Source: Candidatus Dadabacteria bacterium UBA2774 (GTDB taxonomy: Bacteria > Desulfobacterota_D > UBA1144 > Nemesobacterales > UBA2774). Taken from it: DNA of 5,093 nt. The notes below the pieces were generated by a model, which saw nothing but the letters and a program-made list of their open reading frames with translations, had not been told where the DNA came from and did no database searches. Both the position numbers and the translations under genes were made by a program. The stretch covers positions 17,245 to 22,337 of the forward strand of contig DEIM01000023.1 of the NCBI GenBank assembly GCA_002352485.1, given 5' to 3'. Position 1 is the first letter of the stretch, and every line of letters starts with the position of its first letter. Below are positions 1 through 5,093 of this stretch, in pieces.

Positions 1-699
1 TGTATTTCAATTTCGCATCAGGCCGCTTTGCTGTCGCCAAAGACACCCAGACCTTCGGAGAAAAATAGTTTTCAGGAGCTTGTGCTCAAGTGGTATGCGC
101 CCGGGACGTCTTTAATTGGGCTCCACTTTAAGGAATATGACGATTTTATTAAAACACCGGTTATACGTAAAGAGATGCGCAATACCGAGGTAAGGAACAA
201 CGGTCATTATACGGTCTATTTGCCTTCATACGATGATACCTTTCTTTGCGAGATACTAAAAAGAATAGACGTACCCTGGGAAGTATTCTCTAAGCATTAT
301 AAGGGGGAATCTTATAGGGACGGTAATATCCGGGTGTCCCCAGTGGATGGTAAAAAATTTGTAGAGAGCTTCTCGAGCTGTGAGGGGATAATTACAAACG
401 CAGGGTTCGAGACACCATCAGAGGCCCTGTACTTTGGTAAAAAATTGTTGGCTATACCGATGAAGAGGCAATATGAGCAGGAGTGTAATGCTGAGGCGCT
501 AAAGCAACTCGGTATTAAAGTCGTATACTCTATTGGCCCCGATTTTGAAAAAGTAGTAGCTGGGTGGATTGATTCTTCATTTATATATCATGCTGATTAC
601 GGAAATAATTTGCCGGAGCTTGCTGAAATGATTTTAGCGCACGCTTCAGATAATGCACGGGTGGAAGAGCCTCTTACGGCTAAAGAGATCGAGCAGTAA
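1..699 (+). CDS. GT-B glycosyltransferase, C-terminal part (5' end outside window)
   Basis: The reading frame is open from base 1 to the TAA at 697-699, giving 232 residues in the window. A TTG at 28 could be called as a start, but the nine codons before it encode SISHQAALL-like sequence that reads as part of the same protein, so I treat the gene as truncated on the left. Residues about 125-154 carry the diagnostic segment: SSCEGIITNAGF, then ETPSEALYFGKKLLAIPM, then QYEQECNA. This is the nucleotide-sugar-binding C-terminal domain of MurG/UGT-like GT-B enzymes, and the best fit is the PF13528 (Glyco_trans_1_3, MJ1255-like) family. Such enzymes transfer a sugar from an activated nucleotide donor at the cytoplasmic face of the membrane. 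Donor and acceptor cannot be read from the sequence. The tail after about residue 210 is polar and probably unstructured. The gene converges on the minus-strand gene at 779-1351 with a 79-base gap. Glycosyltransferase assignment is fairly secure; the subfamily is from memory of the motif. Confidence 0.8.
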   Translation, partial: CISISHQAALLSPKTPRPSEKNSFQELVLKWYAPGTSLIGLHFKEYDDFIKTPVIRKEMRNTEVRNNGHYTVYLPSYDDTFLCEILKRIDVPWEVFSKHYKGESYRDGNIRVSPVDGKKFVESFSSCEGIITNAGFETPSEALYFGKKLLAIPMKRQYEQECNAEALKQLGIKVVYSIGPDFEKVVAGWIDSSFIYHADYGNNLPELAEMILAHASDNARVEEPLTAKEIEQ

Positions 700-738
700 A
701 CAAAGTTTAACAAAGCTTAGTCCCTATCTATTTACTGA

Positions 739-757
739 GAGCCGATATCTCCGGCTC
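739..757. other. Stem-loop between convergent genes
   Basis: GAGCCG at 739-744 and CGGCTC at 752-757 form a perfect 6-bp stem with a 7-base loop, in the 79-base gap between two converging genes. The position suits a bidirectional transcription end. However, neither strand has a run of T after the stem, so it is not a typical intrinsic terminator. Confidence 0.35.
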
Positions 758-778
758 AAGAGTCCTCAGAGAAAATAA

Positions 779-1351
779 TCAATTATCTTCTATATAGCCC
801 TGAAGTAGTGAAAGACTTACAAGCTTTTCGGCGATGTTTTTATAGAGCTCGCCTATCTTGAGCAGATTGATCACTTCGTCCATGTTCTTCCAGTCCTGAA
901 TCAGGTATGTCAGAAGTATTCTCTTGTGCTGGTCTTCAAGCATCTCGATATAGATGCAGTCTTCTTCAAGCTTTTTGGTATCCAGATTGATGGACCAGGA
1001 ATCGTATTCAGTAAGACACTTGATGTTAGGAAGAATGACGTCTAGCATCCTCTTCGTATCGAATTCCTCGAGTAACGGCTTTACGGATTTGAGGTTTTCC
1101 ATCAGCGTTACCGAGTCGCTGAATTTATCTATGATTGACAGCATGAGCTTTACCGCTGTCTTGTAGTTGGCGTTATGATTATTCTTGCAGTCCCGGAGAG
1201 CTGCTTCCAGGTTCTCGCCCAGCAGTGTTATTTCTTCTCTCAGGGATTTGAGTTCATCTTCATCCCTCGTAGTTATGTAGCTCTTTGATCTTGAAACAAA
1301 AGACTCGAATTCACTATCTATTAGTGATCTATCCAATGTGTCTGTTCCCAT
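779..1351 (-). CDS. Unrecognised all-helical protein, 190 residues
   Basis: The start is the ATG at 1351-1349. It is supported by a good ribosome binding site on the minus strand, AGAGGTGAT about seven bases upstream; the stop is TGA at 781-779. I do not recognise a family. The protein is acidic and rich in Leu, Glu, Asp and Lys, with no signal peptide or membrane segment, and is predicted to be almost wholly alpha-helical. Residues about 12-55 have a heptad-like spacing of hydrophobic residues that could form a coiled coil or helical bundle. The C-terminal helix (about 156-182, containing INLLKIGELYKNIAEKL) has a loose resemblance to the helix pattern of PhoU-like bundles, too weak to name it. 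It sits alone downstream of a tandem 11-bp repeat that may be a regulator site, and converges on the glycosyltransferase gene. A cytosolic binding or regulatory protein is possible but unproven. Confidence refers to the gene being real. Confidence 0.8.
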   Translation of the reverse strand: MGTDTLDRSLIDSEFESFVSRSKSYITTRDEDELKSLREEITLLGENLEAALRDCKNNHNANYKTAVKLMLSIIDKFSDSVTLMENLKSVKPLLEEFDTKRMLDVILPNIKCLTEYDSWSINLDTKKLEEDCIYIEMLEDQHKRILLTYLIQDWKNMDEVINLLKIGELYKNIAEKLVSLSLLQGYIEDN

Positions 1352-1416
1352 ATGTCATCACCTCTGATTTGATATTGAAACCGAAAGATAATTGTACTAT
1401 GCCTGGATAGTTTAGT

Positions 1417-1438
1417 GTTAAGATTGTGTTAAGATTGT
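1417..1438 (-). promoter_or_regulatory. Tandem 11-bp direct repeat, candidate response-regulator operator
   Basis: GTTAAGATTGT occurs twice with no gap (1417-1427 and 1428-1438). Read on the minus strand, toward the 190-residue gene, this gives CTTAACAC-AAT-CTTAACAC. That is two 8-base units spaced 3 bases apart, so the centres are one helical turn (11 bp) apart. OmpR/PhoB-family regulators bind direct repeats with this spacing, and TTAACA-N5-TTAACA in particular resembles Bacillus PhoP and cyanobacterial Pho boxes. A -10-like TACAAT lies 19 bases downstream on the minus strand (about 1393-1398), roughly 40 bases before the start codon. Regulator identity is inference. Confidence 0.4.
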
Positions 1439-1553
1439 TTGATGTTAATGCAATTCTTTTAATAGTTATGCCGCTTACCTGGGGGCCATGCATCAGTAAC
1501 GAGCATTATTTTCATATTATTTGTCGAACTAGGAACTGAGTCTGATTGGAGGT

Positions 1554-2192
1554 TCAAATAATATTAGTGAAATATAGGATGGACGCAGCTGTCGCCACTC
1601 CAAGGAATATGCCCGCTATGCTCTGGGCAAATGTGTGTCTGTCGAGGCGGATGCGGGACCATGCAATTATGGGAACGAGAAGCAAAATCGGCAGTAAGCT
1701 CTGTCCGAAAAGAGCTACTACAAATACAGCCAGACCCGCAGCGGCTGTGCAGTGACCGCTGATCTTCCACCTAAATGTTATAAGCACGATTAACATCAGC
1801 TGTATTATGGCGACCGAGCTTATTATCAAGAGAAGTCTTGGAGCGCCCCCGAAATAGAGCGCAGAAAAAACGAGGGACGCGATGAGTAATATAATTATCA
1901 GCGGCCAGGCGCGCTGCTCCCTGATCTTCATGTGGAAATCTGTGACATGACCTCTGCGTACAAGGGAGAGGACATATAAAGTGGGTATCAGTATGAACAG
2001 CACAATGGCCAGAACGGTCCAGTAGAGCACAGGCCCGTCTTCAACTGCCTGAGCCGCAATAATGATGCTTGCGAGCGCCAAGAGCGGCGGGCTGAATATT
2101 GTAGAAATTAGGCGTGCCGTGTTATCCCTCCGGCTTTCCGAGATGAAAATTGAGTCAGTAATTCTTGAGTAATAACTTTTATTCGTCGCCAT
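1554..2192 (-). CDS. PAP2-superfamily integral membrane protein (phosphatase-like)
   Basis: This 212-residue protein has about six or seven hydrophobic segments (roughly 27-47, 55-78, 97-114, 120-140, 148-163, 166-178, 190-208). The PAP2 phosphatase signature can be followed across it. A basic motif-1-like stretch is K89..R94..P97. Motif 2 is SGH at 145-147. Motif 3 is S179-R180-x5-H186. The family's usual motif 3 continues H-x3-D; here the fourth residue after His is Gln190, a variation I recall from PAP2-like proteins of several uncultured bacteria. The usual K-x6-RP of motif 1 is also altered (RAWP rather than RP). Family members remove phosphate from lipid phosphates such as undecaprenyl pyrophosphate or phosphatidic acid, with the active site at the outer membrane face. 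The substrate here is unknown and activity is not assured. The start is ATG at 2192-2190 with only a weak AAGAG-type ribosome site close by; the stop is TGA at 1556-1554. Confidence 0.8.
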   Translation of the reverse strand: MATNKSYYSRITDSIFISESRRDNTARLISTIFSPPLLALASIIIAAQAVEDGPVLYWTVLAIVLFILIPTLYVLSLVRRGHVTDFHMKIREQRAWPLIIILLIASLVFSALYFGGAPRLLLIISSVAIIQLMLIVLITFRWKISGHCTAAAGLAVFVVALFGQSLLPILLLVPIIAWSRIRLDRHTFAQSIAGIFLGVATAASILYFTNII

Positions 2193-2206
2193 ATCTCTTA
2201 GTTTTA

Positions 2207-2212
2207 ATTATA
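2207..2212 (-). promoter_or_regulatory. Possible -10 element close to the PAP2-like gene
   Basis: On the minus strand this reads TATAAT, a perfect -10 hexamer, 14 bases before the ATG at 2192. No convincing -35 hexamer lies 16-18 bases upstream, and the region is AT-rich, so chance occurrence is likely. If used, it would give a leader of only a few bases, which would fit the weak ribosome binding site. Confidence 0.2.
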
Positions 2213-2385
2213 TTACCGTCCAATACTAATATCATAATAACAATTAAGTATTAAGCGGTTTTGAATTCTCTATTAAAGCGGCGTTAATGTGAACCCGGGC
2301 TCCGGAGCGCGTTTCAGTGTTAGATTGATTGAGTATGTGTATTGTTTCTCGACCGCTCTTTTTTCATTGTACCCCGTATAATCAT

Positions 2386-2414
2386 ATTATAGTCTAAAAA
2401 CTTCTTTTTAGTAA
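2386..2414 (-). promoter_or_regulatory. Possible promoter with an inverted repeat in its spacer
   Basis: On the minus strand, TATAAT (2391-2386) is preceded by exactly 17 bases and then TTACTA (2414-2409), a 3-of-6 match to the -35 consensus. A perfect inverted repeat, CTAAAAA and TTTTTAG with a 4-base centre (2394-2411), fills the spacer and overlaps the -35 hexamer, a position where repressors commonly bind. It would drive the PAP2-like gene with a leader of roughly 190 bases. The same hairpin lies 42 bases after the ATPase stop and could instead be a weak transcription-end structure. The AT-richness makes either reading uncertain. Confidence 0.25.
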
Positions 2415-2452
2415 TACCGCTTGTTTATCTTTTATATAAGGATTATTTTCCA

Positions 2453-3628
2453 TTAATCTCCGGCGCTTTCAAAATTTACTTTGAGTACGCCGTTTTCAAG
2501 ATTTGCACTCTCCACGTTTAGCTTGGCAAGGAACTTGGGAAGGAAAATGTTGCGCCTCTGGTTCTCGATCTGGATCGTAAGCTCGTCACCTACCTGGTGG
2601 AGCTTAAGCTTCTCCTTGGTTACAAATGGGAGTGTCATCACAAGCGAGTACGTTTCCCCTTCCTTCACGATTTCATAGGGCTTGCCCTTGAAGAACACCT
2701 TCACCGGGTCCTCTTCTGAAAAAAGTAATTCACCGAACCGTGTAAGCGCTTGTGTACCCAGGACTTCCTTTGATGAAAGCTGGGCCTCGTGTATGGGTAT
2801 CTCGTTAAAGAGCTCCCCGATTTCCTCACGGTATACGTTCTGGAACTTGCGCCACTCTTTAAAGAACGGGTGGTCGAGCTCAACGGGCATGGTGCGGTTT
2901 ACGATTATGGAATCCACAGGGTACCCGTAGAGGTTTAAATAGGTGTATGCCCTCTGGGTTTCCTTTATTACCATTTTCTCAAGGTTCAGGACCAGACGGA
3001 TGGAGGTGATCTCAGGGTCTGAAAATACTTGGTGTATGGCATTTAGCTGCTTGAATAGCTGCTCAATCGCCTCGTACGTGTCCTCTTCGGGAAGAGGCAT
3101 GTCGGACACGACTTTCACCGCGGGTCTTACGACCTTAAGGACTTTCCTCTCTATCGGGAACACTTTTACGAGCCACCAGCGGGCTACATCCGGCAGCGAA
3201 AGGAGTTTCAGGGTCTCACCGGTCGGGGCGCTGTCTACGATTATCACGTCGTAGTCGCTTTCCGTATAGTGATTATAGACCCAGAGGAAAGAGGCTACCT
3301 CTTCCATCCCAGGGAAAACACTGAATTCCTCGGCCAGAATGTCATCCACGTTCATCCAGTTAAACAGAGACTGAATGTATCCCGTGAGCTTGCCCCAGTA
3401 TTTATCCACCGAGTAATAGACGTCTATCTCCTGGGCGTAGAGGTTCTTCATCACCCTGACCGGTTCGGGTCCGAGCTCACGGTCAAAGGCGTCCCGCAGG
3501 CTGTGGGCGGCGTCCGTTGAGACCACTAGAGTCTTGTAGCCCCTTTTTGCCGACTGTATGGCCGTTGCTGCAGCCACCGTGGTCTTGCCTACCCCACCTT
3601 TACCAGTGTATAGGATTACTCTTTTCAT
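2453..3628 (-). CDS. ArsA/Get3-family ATPase with C-terminal HSP20-like domain
   Basis: This is a 391-residue soluble P-loop ATPase. The deviant Walker A motif GKGGVGKTT is at residues 9-17. A switch I-like STDAAHSLRDAF starts at 37 with the catalytic Asp39. The switch II motif DSAPTGETLKLL is at 132-143, and the adenine-contacting Asn-Arg is at 244-245. Residues about 307-388 form a beta-rich tail matching the ArsA_HSP20 (PF17886) type of domain. There is one ATPase domain, as in Get3 and single-domain ArsA homologues, not the duplicated form of the plasmid arsenite pump. The protein has no cysteine, so it lacks both the arsenite-binding cysteines of ArsA and the CxxC of Get3. No arsB, arsR or arsC is nearby. 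A role in arsenite efflux is therefore unlikely; handling of membrane proteins or another client is more plausible. I prefer the ATG at 3628 over the TTG one codon upstream: AAGGA lies about nine bases before it. The upstream leader contains the REP-like pair. Confidence 0.9.
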   Translation of the reverse strand: MKRVILYTGKGGVGKTTVAAATAIQSAKRGYKTLVVSTDAAHSLRDAFDRELGPEPVRVMKNLYAQEIDVYYSVDKYWGKLTGYIQSLFNWMNVDDILAEEFSVFPGMEEVASFLWVYNHYTESDYDVIIVDSAPTGETLKLLSLPDVARWWLVKVFPIERKVLKVVRPAVKVVSDMPLPEEDTYEAIEQLFKQLNAIHQVFSDPEITSIRLVLNLEKMVIKETQRAYTYLNLYGYPVDSIIVNRTMPVELDHPFFKEWRKFQNVYREEIGELFNEIPIHEAQLSSKEVLGTQALTRFGELLFSEEDPVKVFFKGKPYEIVKEGETYSLVMTLPFVTKEKLKLHQVGDELTIQIENQRRNIFLPKFLAKLNVESANLENGVLKVNFESAGD

Positions 3629-3654
3629 CAAAATTATTCCTTTGCCTTTTTACT

Positions 3655-3688
3655 CCCCCCTTTGGAAAAGGGGGGTTGGGGGCATTTT
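3655..3688 (+). repeat. REP/MITE-like palindromic element, copy A
   Basis: CCCCCCTTT (3655-3663) and AAAGGGGGG (3667-3675) form a perfect 9-bp stem with a GGA loop. It is followed by TTGGGGGCATTT, a characteristic G-rich tail. A related element lies in opposite orientation at 3709-3742. Similar C-run/G-run palindromes with a TTGGGGG-ATTT tail are scattered through many environmental bacterial genomes (from memory). In this orientation the stem and the run of T at 3685-3690 could also stop plus-strand transcription, but no plus-strand gene precedes it. Confidence 0.65.
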
Positions 3689-3708
3689 TTGTTTTTTGTT
3701 GCGATGTT

Positions 3709-3742
3709 AAATCCCTCTCAATCTCCCTTTTTCTAAGGGAGA
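3709..3742 (-). repeat. REP/MITE-like palindromic element, copy B (inverted)
   Basis: On the plus strand TCTCCCTT (3722-3729) and AAGGGAGA (3735-3742) form a perfect 8-bp stem with a 5-base loop, preceded by AAATCCCTCTCAA. Its reverse complement aligns with copy A over 28 positions with 20 identities. Two pairs of stem positions (1 with 21, 3 with 19) have changed together from C-G to T-A, so pairing is kept although the sequence differs. The two copies face each other across about 20 bases and could fold into one larger structure. Confidence 0.6.
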
Positions 3743-3838
3743 AGCATTAAGGTATAACCATCTCTTATAACAAGCTTTAAAGTTAGCATGGTTGGGATCG
3801 TCTTTCCCCCAATAATAGTACCAGGTAATCCCGCAGGC

Positions 3839-3866
3839 TTGACATAAATTTTCACGCGCTTAATAT
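3839..3866 (+). promoter_or_regulatory. Sigma-70 promoter for the 47-residue membrane protein
   Basis: A perfect -35 hexamer TTGACA (3839-3844) is followed by 16 bases and TAATAT (3861-3866). A perfect TATAAT overlaps at 3864-3869, but with a 19-base spacer. Transcription would start near 3875, giving a leader of about 25 bases that contains the ribosome binding site of the gene at 3900. This is the strongest promoter match in the window. Confidence 0.6.
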
Positions 3867-3899
3867 AATAGTCCCATATCTTAATAAGAGGATAATGCC

Positions 3900-4043
3900 A
3901 TGAATGATAACCATACTTCTGATAAAAACGCACCTGAGTCTTACAGCGGGATCTTTGCAATTGCCGCTTTTTTGATCTTACTTGCGACAGCGCTTCTTGC
4001 CGTGGGCGGGATCTACTACAGCTTCATCAATCCTTCTTTCTAA
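3900..4043 (+). CDS. Small single-pass membrane protein, 47 residues
   Basis: The ATG at 3900 opens 47 codons ending in TAA at 4041-4043. AGAGGA (3887-3892) lies seven bases upstream, an excellent ribosome binding site, and a consensus promoter sits about 35-60 bases upstream. The first 16 residues are polar (MNDNHTSDKNAPESYS), then about residues 17-42 form one uninterrupted hydrophobic segment containing GIFAIAAFLILLATALLAV, ending GGIYYSFINPSF. This is a single transmembrane helix with a short polar N-terminal tail and almost no C-terminal tail. I do not recognise it. The overall shape resembles small accessory subunits of respiratory complexes, such as the subunit IIa of some cytochrome oxidases, but no oxidase gene is next to it and that comparison is weak. 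The gene stands alone: the ATPase gene diverges on its left and the TSP3 gene converges on its right. Promoter, ribosome site and a coherent membrane segment together make a real gene likely. Confidence 0.7.
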   Translation: MNDNHTSDKNAPESYSGIFAIAAFLILLATALLAVGGIYYSFINPSF

Positions 4044-4221
4044 GCTCTTAACAGGGTTAACCGTTTTACCTTTCAATTTGTCATCATAACTATGACAGTT
4101 CCGCAGTTTTCTAATTTATTCCCCGGCATCGCTGTGAAGCGCTCGCCTCTATCCCCAGGGCGCACGCAGTTGTCGGAATTGGGAGGAGCCTCTGCATTAG
4201 TCAGAAAGTGTTATTGTTAAA

Positions 4222-4259
4222 TGCAGTTGGGGGCAGACCGTAGCCTGCCCCCAACTGCA
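4222..4259 (-). terminator. Hairpin terminator of the TSP3-hexapeptide gene
   Basis: TGCAGTTGGGGGCAG (4222-4236) and CTGCCCCCAACTGCA (4245-4259) form a perfect 15-bp GC-rich stem with an 8-base loop. It begins 26 bases after the TGA of the minus-strand gene at 4286. On the minus strand the stem is followed by TTTAACAATAA, a short and imperfect T tract. No T tract follows on the plus strand, so it mainly serves the minus-strand gene, though it could also stop read-through from the convergent small gene. Confidence 0.7.
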
Positions 4260-4285
4260 CTGTTGCCGAATTCTGAAGACTATTT

Positions 4286-5093
4286 TCAGTTAATAACAGC
4301 GCCGTCCGGTATACGCGCGAACGAGCGTATCCTTACGCCATCGCCTATAGTAACGTCTTGTCCGATCCTTACGAACGAGCCGATACGGACGTTGTTTCCG
4401 ATCACGGTATTAGCGCCAATCCTTGTGAATGCGCCTATCCTCGTTCCGTCTCCGATCTTAACGTTATCACTGATTCTGGTTCCGACCCCTATTCTCGAGT
4501 TCGATCCCACCATAACGTCGTTGCCTATTCTCGCGAACGGCTGGACCCTGGTGTTGTCGCCGATCATAGAGCCTTCTCCGATCTGCACGAATACGCCCAC
4601 TGTCGCGTTATCGCCGATAACCGAGTTATCGCCCAGTACGGCAAAGTTCCTTATCCTCGCGCCGTCGCCTATGATAACGCCCCCGCCTATGGTCACGTTA
4701 TTCCCTATATTGGCGCTAGGGGAAACGCAAGCGTCGCCGAATCCGTCCATATTGATGTCTTCCTGCCCCGGGTTAGCTACGGTGGGGCAGTTGTCGACAT
4801 CACCGCAAACGCCGTCACCGTCGATATCGTTGTCGGGGTCAACCGGGCACGCGTCACAGACGTCTCCTAGTCCGTCACCGTCCTCATCTTCCTGCCCCGG
4901 GTTAGCGTCGTCAGGGCAGTTATCATCACCGTCCGGAACTCCGTCACCATCACTATCAGCAGCTGTTTCCATTTTCGCAGGCAGACTATCGTTTATACCC
5001 AGCCTTACGAAACAGTAATCTTCCGAGCCGCATGACACGAAAACCTCATCGGCATCAAAAATACATACCTCGTAATTCGAAACCGCCCCAAGC
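4286..5093 (-). CDS. TSP3-repeat / hexapeptide-repeat protein, C-terminal part (5' end outside window)
   Basis: The frame runs from the right window edge to the TGA at 4288-4286 (268 residues). A GTG at 5038-5036 could be called as a start, but it lacks a clear ribosome site and 18 open codons precede it, so I treat the gene as truncated. Numbering from that GTG as 1, residues 28-104 are thrombospondin type 3 repeats: Asp-rich loops (DSDGDGVPDGDDNCP; DEDGDGLGDVCD; DIDGDGV; DINMDGFGDAC) with six cysteines at 41, 61, 64, 78, 84 and 104, expected to bind calcium and form disulfides outside the cytoplasm. Residues about 115-250 are some 22 unbroken hexapeptides of the [IV]-G-x-x type, predicted to form a left-handed beta helix of about seven coils ending at the C terminus. 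No loop interrupts the helix and it contains no histidine, unlike acyltransferases and gamma carbonic anhydrases of this fold, so a structural, adhesive or ligand-binding role is more likely than catalysis. A signal peptide would lie outside the window. Confidence 0.85.
   Translation of the reverse strand, partial: LGAVSNYEVCIFDADEVFVSCGSEDYCFVRLGINDSLPAKMETAADSDGDGVPDGDDNCPDDANPGQEDEDGDGLGDVCDACPVDPDNDIDGDGVCGDVDNCPTVANPGQEDINMDGFGDACVSPSANIGNNVTIGGGVIIGDGARIRNFAVLGDNSVIGDNATVGVFVQIGEGSMIGDNTRVQPFARIGNDVMVGSNSRIGVGTRISDNVKIGDGTRIGAFTRIGANTVIGNNVRIGSFVRIGQDVTIGDGVRIRSFARIPDGAVIN

Noticed and set aside
954..1166. Plus-strand frame opposite the 190-residue helical gene
   Set aside because: It is a shadow frame with no ribosome site and a low-complexity Ser-rich product, while the minus-strand frame has a good ribosome site and a coherent protein.
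2299..2308. GCTCCGGAGC palindrome in the gap before the PAP2-like gene
   Set aside because: It is a 10-bp self-complementary sequence with no loop and no T tract, so it is neither a terminator hairpin nor a recognisable operator.
2320..2385. Tiny minus-strand frame (about 21 codons from ATG, or 15 from an inner ATG after GGGG) that could be a leader peptide before the PAP2-like gene
   Set aside because: It is too short to distinguish from chance, has no regulatory hairpin pair after it, and its composition carries no run of a signalling amino acid.
3733..3960. Minus-strand frame of 75 codons in the gap between the ATPase gene and the small membrane gene; part of it (KIYVKPAG) looks faintly like the start of a ThiS/MoaD protein
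   Set aside because: It has no ribosome binding site, overlaps the promoter and start of the 47-residue gene, ends inside palindromic copy B, and lacks the GG terminus of ThiS/MoaD proteins. A gene remnant cannot be excluded, but there is no positive support.
4079..4097. TGTCAT/ATGACA inverted repeat after the small membrane gene
   Set aside because: The 6-bp stem is AT-rich, there is no T run after it, and no gene lies close downstream on the plus strand. It may be chance. The rest of 4044-4221 shows no gene or RNA that I can recognise.
4221..5018. Long plus-strand frame (265 codons) and a second one at 4358-4870, both opposite the hexapeptide-repeat gene
   Set aside because: Their Pro/Ile/Leu-rich repetitive products simply mirror the 18-base periodicity of the hexapeptide gene on the other strand. 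The first also starts inside the terminator hairpin, and neither resembles a known protein. The minus-strand reading has clear TSP3 and hexapeptide motifs.

Overview
The window is a piece of bacterial chromosome of moderate GC content. It carries five protein-coding genes of clear or probable reality plus one 47-codon gene that is easily missed. No rRNA, tRNA, CRISPR array, transposase or phage gene is visible. The gene types suggest a Gram-negative, deltaproteobacterium-like or related uncultured lineage: a PF13528-type glycosyltransferase, an ArsA/Get3-type ATPase with an HSP20-like tail, a PAP2-like membrane protein, and a surface-type protein with thrombospondin type 3 repeats. This placement is inference only; nothing in the window is a phylogenetic marker.

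Layout from left to right. At 1-699 (+) is the C-terminal part of a GT-B glycosyltransferase whose start lies left of the window. It converges on an unrecognised all-helical protein of 190 residues at 779-1351 (-), with a small stem-loop between them. Upstream of the 190-residue gene is a perfect tandem of two 11-bp units (1417-1438), spaced like an OmpR/PhoB-family response regulator site. At 1554-2192 (-) is a PAP2-superfamily integral membrane protein. At 2453-3628 (-) is an ArsA/Get3-family ATPase. The three minus-strand genes share a direction but are separated by gaps of 202 and 260 bases, so they look like separate transcription units rather than a tight operon.

The gap upstream of the ATPase gene (3629-3899) holds two head-to-head copies of a REP/MITE-like palindromic element, and then a consensus sigma-70 promoter facing right. 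That promoter serves a 47-residue single-pass membrane protein (3900-4043, +). After about 180 bases with no recognisable gene, a strong 15-bp terminator hairpin (4222-4259) ends the rightmost gene. That gene occupies 4286 to the right edge (-) and is the C-terminal part of a larger protein, because its frame stays open to base 5093. It joins calcium-binding thrombospondin type 3 repeats to an unbroken array of about 22 hexapeptide repeats predicted to form a left-handed beta helix.

No single pathway links these genes. Three of them are membrane- or envelope-related (PAP2 protein, 47-residue protein, TSP3-hexapeptide protein), and the ATPase and glycosyltransferase could also serve the envelope, but that is loose context and not evidence of a system. 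The features most worth a second look are the TSP3-hexapeptide fusion with its 18-residue phenylalanine periodicity, the covarying palindrome pair, the small membrane gene with its near-ideal promoter, and the 11-bp operator-like repeat.
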